This document shows, piece by piece, positions 58,174 through 64,000 of a DNA stretch of 64,000 nucleotides; the first letter of the stretch is position 1; the number at the start of each line of letters is the position of its first letter. This DNA comes from Ramlibacter sp. WS9. Lineage in GTDB: Bacteria; Pseudomonadota; Gammaproteobacteria; Burkholderiales; Burkholderiaceae_C. The stretch lies in NCBI RefSeq assembly GCF_003797765.1, contig NZ_RKMB01000012.1, positions 1 to 64,000 on the forward strand. The letters run 5' to 3'. The notes below the pieces were generated by a model that had not been told where the DNA came from, searched no databases, and was given only the letters and a program-made list of their open reading frames with translations. Both the position numbers and the translations under genes were made by a program.

Positions 58174-60774
58174 ATGCGAAAGAACAACGCGATCGCCGCC
58201 CGCTGCCGGCCCTTGCTGGCGCTGGGGCTGGCCCTCTGGCTCCAGCCCGCGGGCGCAGGCCCGCAGCCCCTGCGCCTTGCCTATGCGCAAACGGTCACCG
58301 TGGCGCAAGCCGGCGCGCCCGCATCGGCTCCGAAGCCGGCCGCGTCCACCGCGGCAGTCGCGCCGGCTGTGCCCGCATCGGGGGCGGCATCGGCCACGGC
58401 CGCTACGGTCGCAGTACCCGCAGCCACCTGCACAGTCCCCGCCAACAAGCCGCAGACCTGTACCGCTGAAGCTCCCAGCCTGCACCTCGCCACGGCCTCG
58501 GCAGTGCTTCCATCCGGTCATGTGGGCACTGCCTACAAGCGCACACGCATCGTGCTGGGCGGCGTGCCGGGCTACAAGTTGTCCATTCAGGACGGAACCC
58601 TGCCACCGGGCCTGGTGCTCTCCGACGAGGGTGATCTTGCCGGCACGCCGACGGTGGCGGGATTGAGCCGCTTCACATTGAAGGCCACGGACCAGGCCAG
58701 CCCGCCGGGTACGGCGCAGCAAACATACACCCTGCGCGTGACCGGGCCGCCCGCGAAGACGCCGGCACGCCCGGCTTCCGCACCGGCATCGGCGCCCAAG
58801 CCACCGACTTCGTTGACCCTGTCGACGGAGCAGGCTGATGCGTTCGCCCGGGGCCGGGCCGGGCCGGGCGTGTCGGTCTATCGCCTCATGCCCGCCGACC
58901 TGGACGCCATCGCGCCAAAGCCCGCACCACCGCCCGCACCGGAACCCGGCGGCACGACTGCCCCGGCGAACCCACCGGTCGAACCGCCGCTTGCGGCGGC
59001 GCCCGTGGCCAAGGACGGCGTGTTGATCGAGCCGCCGGAGGTCACCGACGCCAGGGCTGAAGCCGCCGAAGCCGCGCGCCTGCTGCAGCTGCGCCAACTG
59101 CGCGACATCCTCACGCCATTGCTGGGTGTCGAGTATCCCAGCCGCGCGCTGTTCGAAAGTGCGGTGGACTGGCAACTGTGCGGTTTCGTCTCCGGCCTGG
59201 TGCAGCAAGCCACGGAACAAAAGGGCTTGCCGGCCCCGGCCGCCGGCAGTGTGCCGTGTCCTGCTGCGCCGGCAACCGCCACGCTCGCGGCGAAACCCGC
59301 ATCGGCGCCGGTGCCAACGGCGCCACTCGCCACCACATCAACGGCTGTCGTGGTCGCTCTCGCCGACTTGCCCGCCTACCTGCTGCCGGAGCCGGTGCGC
59401 CAGCGGCTGGTCGCGCTGGCCGAGAAGCCCTACGAAATCTCGAAGGCCCAGCGCATCGAGTGGACCGGCGGATCCTGCGGGTGCGTGCACGAAGACCTGC
59501 TGGGCGAGGTGTACGGCTTCTATCCGTTCTGGGCGGCTGCGGGTGCGCCGCAGGAAACCAACTTCAGTCTGCTGAGCCGGGTCGGCTACATGGCATTGCC
59601 GTTCGACGACGAAGGCGGCGTTCAGATGCCGGCCAACTGGGACGCGGACAACACCGCTTTCGTCCAGGTCGCGCAGCGCCACGGCACCCGGCTGGACCTG
59701 ATCGTCTACCGCAACGACTGGAAGCGCTTGCTGGCGCAGGGCGACGCGCGGCTGGAACGCGTGGCGCGCGAGCTGGCGCGCAGCGCCGTGCAGGCGGCCG
59801 ACACGCCACTGCGGGACCGCGCGTCACGCTTGAAGCGCTTCGTTCCGTTCTACTCGCAAAGGCCGGTCATGGCCGACGGCATCACGCTGTACTTCGACAA
59901 CTTCCCGACGGCCACGGACGACGCGGACACGCGGCGGTTTTCCGGCTTCTTCGGCAAGGTCATGCAGGCGTTCATCGCCCAGCTGCGCAAGGGCGGCCGG
60001 GCCTATGCGCTCAACATCGCGGTGTCGGACCGCCAGATCGGCAAGGCGCCGTTCGACTATCCCGCCTTGTTCGAACACGTCCTGCGCGCGGAGGAACCGC
60101 TGTTGGAGAACGACCGCATCCTCGATGAATCCGAGACCTACAAGAGCCGAACCAACGTCACGGTGAAGTTCCTGGTGCTGCTGTCCGAGCCCACATCCGC
60201 CAGCAAGAAGGCGCTGCGCAAATCCATCGAGGACGCGAGCGGACTCTTCGGCAACAACCGGCGCGTGCTGCTGCGAAAGATGGTTCCCGTCGTGTCGCAC
60301 AACAATGCCGATCCCCTTCAATTTTCCGACGACCTGGCTTACTTCCGCGACAACTTCGGTGGGGTCGGCCTGTGGCGCATGCCGGTGATGGACGATGGTG
60401 CGGCCGCAGGCCAGTACGCCGCGATCAACCGTGCGATGCGCAAGGATGGCGCCGCCGAGGTGACGAGCCTGTGCAACCTGGTGTGCACCAACCGCTGGCC
60501 GCTGCGTGCCGCCTTCTTTGTGCTCCTGCTGGCCGACGTGGCCGCGCTCGCGGCCATCGCGTGGTTCGGCGGCCTGGGCTGCATCGGCCGCAAGTGGCTG
60601 ATGGCGATGCTGGCGTGCCTGATCCTCACTGTGCTCGTCGGCGGCGGGTTGCTCAATTGCGATCCCGAGCTGAGGCCGTGGCGCGAGGGCAATGAATTGC
60701 TCAAATTATTCCTGGTCGCAACGTTCCTCGGCGCCGTCTACTTCATGGTGCGGCCGCGGGATATCCCACCGTGA
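58174..60774 (+). CDS. Exported, membrane-anchored protein with Ig-like and GH18-like regions
   Basis: The 866-residue protein has a signal peptide (about 1-28), Ala/Pro-rich spacers, a putative Ig domain (about 103-190, GTAYKRTRIVLGGVPGYKL, LPPGLVLS, GTPTVAG), more spacers, a region resembling a GH18 barrel (about 440-760, GEVYGFYPFW, YFDNFP) and three C-terminal membrane helices (about 777-862). The GH18 catalytic DxxDxDxE is not present as such, so binding or a degenerate enzyme is as likely as hydrolysis. It could anchor the particle to the membrane or weaken the cell wall for release. The gene starts nine bases after the ATPase gene and is clearly part of the cluster. Confidence 0.7.
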   Translation: MRKNNAIAARCRPLLALGLALWLQPAGAGPQPLRLAYAQTVTVAQAGAPASAPKPAASTAAVAPAVPASGAASATAATVAVPAATCTVPANKPQTCTAEAPSLHLATASAVLPSGHVGTAYKRTRIVLGGVPGYKLSIQDGTLPPGLVLSDEGDLAGTPTVAGLSRFTLKATDQASPPGTAQQTYTLRVTGPPAKTPARPASAPASAPKPPTSLTLSTEQADAFARGRAGPGVSVYRLMPADLDAIAPKPAPPPAPEPGGTTAPANPPVEPPLAAAPVAKDGVLIEPPEVTDARAEAAEAARLLQLRQLRDILTPLLGVEYPSRALFESAVDWQLCGFVSGLVQQATEQKGLPAPAAGSVPCPAAPATATLAAKPASAPVPTAPLATTSTAVVVALADLPAYLLPEPVRQRLVALAEKPYEISKAQRIEWTGGSCGCVHEDLLGEVYGFYPFWAAAGAPQETNFSLLSRVGYMALPFDDEGGVQMPANWDADNTAFVQVAQRHGTRLDLIVYRNDWKRLLAQGDARLERVARELARSAVQAADTPLRDRASRLKRFVPFYSQRPVMADGITLYFDNFPTATDDADTRRFSGFFGKVMQAFIAQLRKGGRAYALNIAVSDRQIGKAPFDYPALFEHVLRAEEPLLENDRILDESETYKSRTNVTVKFLVLLSEPTSASKKALRKSIEDASGLFGNNRRVLLRKMVPVVSHNNADPLQFSDDLAYFRDNFGGVGLWRMPVMDDGAAAGQYAAINRAMRKDGAAEVTSLCNLVCTNRWPLRAAFFVLLLADVAALAAIAWFGGLGCIGRKWLMAMLACLILTVLVGGGLLNCDPELRPWREGNELLKLFLVATFLGAVYFMVRPRDIPP

Positions 60775-60854
60775 CGGCGACGCACACCTTGCGATCCAGC
60801 TACCGGCGCAACGCCCACGAAAGCAACCAACGGTCCAACTGAAAGAGGTTCCCC

Positions 60855-61859
60855 ATGTCCAGTCGCATCCGAGTCCAACGTCCGTCCCAAGACGAGACGG
60901 CCGCGTCTGCCCGCGGCTCGCAACAGGGCGCGTTGCTGGCCAACAGTCCCGCGCTGCTGGCACAGCGCAAGCAGATGGCAGGTGCGTTCGGCGCGGCCGC
61001 GCAGCTCATGCCCGCGGAAGAAGAGTTGCAGGCCAAGACCGCGCCTGAAGAGGAACTCCAGGCCAAGGCGGCGCCGGACGAAGAGCTTCAAGCCATGACC
61101 AAGCCCGACGAGGAGTTGGTCGCGCAGGGAAAGCCGGGGCCGTTCGCGCGAATGGCGCAAGCGGCAGACGATCCCGGCAAGCTCGGCTTGTCGCCGGCCG
61201 AGCCTGTGCAGGAAGGCGCCGAAGGTCCCGCGCAGCTCGTGAAATGGGAGGACCACGGCGCCAAGAAATTCAACGCCACCTGGTATTTCAAGGACGAGGG
61301 GACCGCACGCGCGGCCCTGACCGAGCTCCTCGGCGCAGATGCCGCGGACCTCAAGGACGCGGACTGGGAACTGGGCCTGCGGTTTGCCACGAATCGGGAG
61401 GAAGGTGCCGACAGTGCGCTCAAGCTCCTGGACGGCACGGCGCGCGAGAACCAGCACAGGGCGCGCGTCGCCGGGCGCCGACAGCAAGTCACCGCGGCCG
61501 GGCTGGTCGCCGAAATCGACGCCGGCGGGTTCTCGGCCATTGCCACGCAGGCGCTGAAGCTGGGTGTCAGCCTCTTCATCGAGGGCAACCTCAACGGCAG
61601 TATCGGCGTCGGATGGACAGTGACCGACGTCAACGCGGTGATCGACGAACTGGACGGCGGCGGCGACTACGAAGCGGTGGGAATCCAGAATCCCGCGCCC
61701 GGCGACGACCGCACGGGCATCGTCATCCGCGACGTGCACAAGGCAACCAACAAGGCCGCGCAGGGCAAGGGAAGCATCTACCGCCCCAGCGACAAGCAAG
61801 CCAACATCAACATGCGGGTGCTGGGCAAGCTGGTCCAGGTGCACCTGAACGTGGGGTGA
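60855..61859 (+). CDS. Candidate eCIS cargo 1 with shared leader and 10-residue repeats
   Basis: The 334-residue protein has no signal peptide or membrane helix. Residues 20-60 (GSQQGALLANSPALLAQRK, then FGAAAQLM and EELQAK) match residues 20-61 of the next protein almost position by position, which suggests a loading signal. Residues 53-92 are four 10-residue repeats of the type APEEELQAKA. The C-terminal 200 residues (KFNATWYFKDEGTARAALT, then GVSLFIEGNLNG) match no toxin I recognise. No DUF4157 domain is present. An AGAGG lies just upstream of the ATG. Confidence 0.7.
   Translation: MSSRIRVQRPSQDETAASARGSQQGALLANSPALLAQRKQMAGAFGAAAQLMPAEEELQAKTAPEEELQAKAAPDEELQAMTKPDEELVAQGKPGPFARMAQAADDPGKLGLSPAEPVQEGAEGPAQLVKWEDHGAKKFNATWYFKDEGTARAALTELLGADAADLKDADWELGLRFATNREEGADSALKLLDGTARENQHRARVAGRRQQVTAAGLVAEIDAGGFSAIATQALKLGVSLFIEGNLNGSIGVGWTVTDVNAVIDELDGGGDYEAVGIQNPAPGDDRTGIVIRDVHKATNKAAQGKGSIYRPSDKQANINMRVLGKLVQVHLNVG
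61011..61131 (+). repeat. Tandem 30-base repeats in cargo 1
   Basis: Four units of 30 bases encode (A/K)P(E/D)EELQA-type decapeptides. The codons differ between copies, so the units are old or kept by selection on the protein. They lie directly after the shared leader and probably form an acidic flexible spacer. Confidence 0.75.
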
Positions 61860-61889
61860 CAGGGCCTTCTCGAGAACAGGAGCACTACG

Positions 61890-62963
61890 ATGTCCAATCG
61901 CACTTTTGCCCAGAAACGCGAAGCCGGCGGGGCCGAGCCCGCAGCGGGCTCCCAGCAAGACGCCCACATCGCCAACAGCCCGGCCATGCTGGCGCAGCGC
62001 AGGCAACTGCAAGACTCTTTCGGCGACGCCGCGCAGCTGATGGGGCCGCAGGATGAAGAGTTGCAGGCCAAGGCCGAGCCCGCACCCAATCGGACGGGCA
62101 TGCCCGATTCGCTCAAGAACGGGATCGAGTCGCTGTCTGGCATGGACATGTCCGACGTGCGCGTGCACGCGGGCTCGGCGCGGCCCGCGCAACTCAACGC
62201 GCTGGCCTACGCGCAGGGCAACGACATCCACCTCGGGCCCGGGCAGGAAAAGCATCTGGCGCATGAAGCGTGGCACGTCGTGCAGCAGCGGCAGGGCCGG
62301 GTCCAGGCCACGCAGGACGTGGCCGGCACGGCGGTGAACGACGATCCCGGGTTGGAGCAGGAAGCCGACCAGATGGGCAACAAGGCCACGCAACTGCGCG
62401 CGGAGCCGGGGACGGGGATGAAGCCGCAGGAGGGGGCTGGCCCGTCGCAGCCGCGTGGCGAAGTGGCACAGCGCGTACTGTTCTGCTACATGCGGGCGGA
62501 CGTGCTGTTTGGCGAGGTGCGGGGCCCATTCGAAGACGAGATCATCGCGCAGGTGATCTATCAGCGCCCCTCAAGCGTTCCTTACACCGGATCGGACGGC
62601 AGCAACACGGGTTCGACCAAGCACTACGTTCCCCACCACTGGATCCTCAAGAACCTGATCGATTGGCACATCGAAGGAAAGAGCAGGAAACAGGCCGCCT
62701 TCTCATTGAGCCTGGTGTTGGCCAAGCTGAAAATCCAGCCGCCGGCCCTTCCTCGCGAGGCGCTCGCGGCGAGCTACAACTTGTGGGTGGACGAGGTGGT
62801 GACCAGCATCTGCGATTGGCAGCCGAACCTCTTCAAGGACGTGCCCTCCAGCACCGACCACGGCGGCTCGACGCTGGACACGCCGTCCGATCCGGCGGTG
62901 CTGCTGCGGGTACAGGCGGCAGCCGCGGCGTACGGCGACCTGGCGAACAAACCGCTTTCTTAG
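61890..62963 (+). CDS. Candidate eCIS cargo 2: DUF4157 domain plus unknown C-terminal payload
   Basis: The 357-residue protein has the shared leader (residues 20-61, ANSPAMLAQRRQL, then FGDAAQLM) and a DUF4157 domain (about 70-135): MPDSLKNGIESLSGMDMSD, VRVHAGSARPAQLNA, and the metal motif AHEAWHVVQQ with H125, E126 and H129. DUF4157 proteins are strongly tied to eCIS loci and are loaded as cargo. Residues 193-357 are a separate domain starting at AQRVLFCYM, with KHYVPHHWILKNLIDWH, which could be a His-based nuclease or metal site, but I cannot assign it. No obvious immunity gene is adjacent. Confidence 0.85.
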   Translation: MSNRTFAQKREAGGAEPAAGSQQDAHIANSPAMLAQRRQLQDSFGDAAQLMGPQDEELQAKAEPAPNRTGMPDSLKNGIESLSGMDMSDVRVHAGSARPAQLNALAYAQGNDIHLGPGQEKHLAHEAWHVVQQRQGRVQATQDVAGTAVNDDPGLEQEADQMGNKATQLRAEPGTGMKPQEGAGPSQPRGEVAQRVLFCYMRADVLFGEVRGPFEDEIIAQVIYQRPSSVPYTGSDGSNTGSTKHYVPHHWILKNLIDWHIEGKSRKQAAFSLSLVLAKLKIQPPALPREALAASYNLWVDEVVTSICDWQPNLFKDVPSSTDHGGSTLDTPSDPAVLLRVQAAAAAYGDLANKPLS

Positions 62964-62972
62964 GCCGCGCCG

Positions 62973-63719
62973 CTACGGCAGTTCCGCATCCCGCATGCGT
63001 GCAGCAATGGTCGAGGCGCGCGATGCGAGGTAGCCGGAGTTCGGCACCTTCTCGAAATACTTCGGCCGCGGCAGCATCACCGCCAGCCGTGCCGCCTCGT
63101 AAGGGCTGAGTTGCGCCGCGCTCTTGCGGTAGTAGTGCCGTGCCGCCGCTTCGGCGCCGAAAACGCCTTCGCCCCACTCGACGCTGTTCAGATAGATCTC
63201 GAGAATGCGTTCCTTGGACAGCATCTTCTCCAGCGCGAAGGTCAGCACGAATTCCTGGCCCTTGCGCAGCAACGTGCGCTCGCCCGACAGCAGGATGTTC
63301 TTGGCCAGCTGCTGCGTGATGGTGGAGCCGCCCACGATCTTGGGCGGGCGCGCGTTGGGCCGCGCCGCCTGCTGCGCGCGTGCCGCCTCGCGCCGCGCTG
63401 CCTGCTCTTCGGCCTTGCTGTTGCGCTGCCAGGCCTTTTCCACCGCTTCCCAATCCACCCCGTCGTGGCTCGCGAACGCGCCGTCCTCGGAAGCGATCAC
63501 CGCTCGCTTGAGATGGTCGGAAATCTGATCGTAGGGAACCCATTGCTGGCGCCAGCGCAACTGGCCCTTCTGCGCGGTGATGCGAAACGCTTCGGAACGC
63601 TGGAAGCTGGTGGACTGCGGATCCACCGTCGCCATCAATGCGATCCGCGCGATGAAGAAGACCTGCAGCGCGGCCGCCGCCACGATGACCAGCAAGAGCC
63701 AACGCAGCAATGCCTTCAT
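62973..63719 (-). CDS. mtgA: Monofunctional biosynthetic peptidoglycan transglycosylase
   Basis: MtgA polymerises glycan strands from lipid II. From ATG 63719 the protein has 248 residues, with one membrane helix (about 5-28) and the GT51 domain: [18 protein letters not shown] with the catalytic Glu, [12 protein letters not shown], and [16 protein letters not shown] short Ala/Arg-rich insert (about residues 100-117) precedes GGSTITQQ. It is coupled to aroE by an ATGA overlap and is convergent with cargo 2, nine bases away. Confidence 0.96.
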   Translation of the reverse strand: MKALLRWLLLVIVAAAALQVFFIARIALMATVDPQSTSFQRSEAFRITAQKGQLRWRQQWVPYDQISDHLKRAVIASEDGAFASHDGVDWEAVEKAWQRNSKAEEQAARREAARAQQAARPNARPPKIVGGSTITQQLAKNILLSGERTLLRKGQEFVLTFALEKMLSKERILEIYLNSVEWGEGVFGAEAAARHYYRKSAAQLSPYEAARLAVMLPRPKYFEKVPNSGYLASRASTIAARMRDAELP

Positions 63720-64000
63720 CGAAGGGCCGCGCGCAATTCGGCCAGCACCTGGGCCGAAGGCGGGCGCAGGCCGCGCCATACCAGGAAGGCTTCGGCCGCC
63801 TGCTCCATCAGCATGCCGAGCCCGTCGCGCGGGACGGCACCGTGTTCGTGCGCCCAGTCCATGAAGCCCTGCGCTGCCGGCCCGTACATCATGTCGCAAG
63901 CCAGTGCGCCGGACTTGAGCACGCTGGCCGGCACCGGAACGCCGCCGCCGCTCAAGCTGCTCGCGGTGCCGTTGATGACCACGTCGAAGCTGCCTTGCAG
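63716..64000 (-). CDS. aroE: Shikimate dehydrogenase, C-terminal part (cut by window edge)
   Basis: AroE reduces 3-dehydroshikimate to shikimate in aromatic amino-acid synthesis. The visible C-terminal 94 residues begin [18 protein letters not shown], the family motif at the end of the Rossmann domain, then [19 protein letters not shown] and [19 protein letters not shown], which matches the AroE C-terminus. The rest lies beyond position 64000. An aroE-mtgA pair is usual in related bacteria. Confidence 0.93.
   Translation of the reverse strand: MQGSFDVVINGTASSLSGGGVPVPASVLKSGALACDMMYGPAAQGFMDWAHEHGAVPRDGLGMLMEQAAEAFLVWRGLRPPSAQVLAELRAALR

Noticed and set aside
56764-59220. Minus-strand open frame of 818 codons across the ATPase and the membrane protein
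   Set aside because: It covers two recognised plus-strand genes and shows no ribosome site or family motif.
40253-62963. Type VI secretion system or R-type pyocin/phage tail as the identity of the contractile cluster
   Set aside because: No TssJ, TssL, TssM or ClpV-like genes are present, and no capsid, holin, lysin or integrase. Pvc11/12/14/15/16-like proteins, DUF5908 and DUF4157 point to an eCIS.

Overview
The window looks like chromosomal DNA of a GC-rich betaproteobacterium of the order Burkholderiales, most likely family Comamonadaceae (Ramlibacter/Variovorax-like). I infer this from the gene order (dapF-DUF484-xerC, DksA with a histone-like tail, hslVU next to mraZ, lpxC after ftsZ), the codon use, and short intergenic repeat families that I associate with that group. 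No database search was possible, so the genus is a guess. I saw no rRNA, tRNA, CRISPR array, insertion sequence or transposase.

Positions 1-14000 hold housekeeping genes: a carboxymuconolactone-decarboxylase-like protein, dapF, a DUF484 protein, xerC, a 7TMR-DISM/degenerate-GGDEF protein, rlmI, a COG0523 metal GTPase, a DksA without zinc ligands, a STAS protein, hslV, hslU and a YjjJ-type HipA kinase.

Positions 14190-31870 are a complete division and cell-wall (dcw) cluster: mraZ-rsmH-ftsL-ftsI-murE-murF-mraY-murD-ftsW-murG-murC-ddlB-ftsQ-ftsA-ftsZ. A ten-base-periodic MraZ operator precedes it and a rho-independent terminator follows it. Almost all genes overlap or abut. The gaps that exist carry repeat DNA or partial duplications, and each of them is spanned by a short open frame that touches both neighbours.

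A 0.9 kb gene-free stretch (31694-32624) holds two long imperfect palindromes. It is followed by lpxC, a 58-residue membrane protein, a 2OG-Fe(II) oxygenase, ruvC, a cdsA-like gene and a plsC-like gene.

Positions 36777-62963 contain the most interesting system. A cytoplasmic NarL-type histidine kinase and two response regulators lead into a complete extracellular contractile injection system (eCIS; Afp/PVC/MAC type): terminator/cap, an unknown protein, one sheath, two tube proteins, DUF5908, LysM, VgrG-like spike, gp25, PAAR tip, Pvc11- and Pvc12-like baseplate proteins, a candidate fibre, a tape measure and an AAA+ ATPase. At its 3' end are a large exported, membrane-anchored protein with an Ig-like and a GH18-like region, and two probable cargo proteins that share an N-terminal leader. 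One cargo carries a DUF4157 HExxH domain. The window closes with mtgA and the 3' part of aroE on the minus strand.
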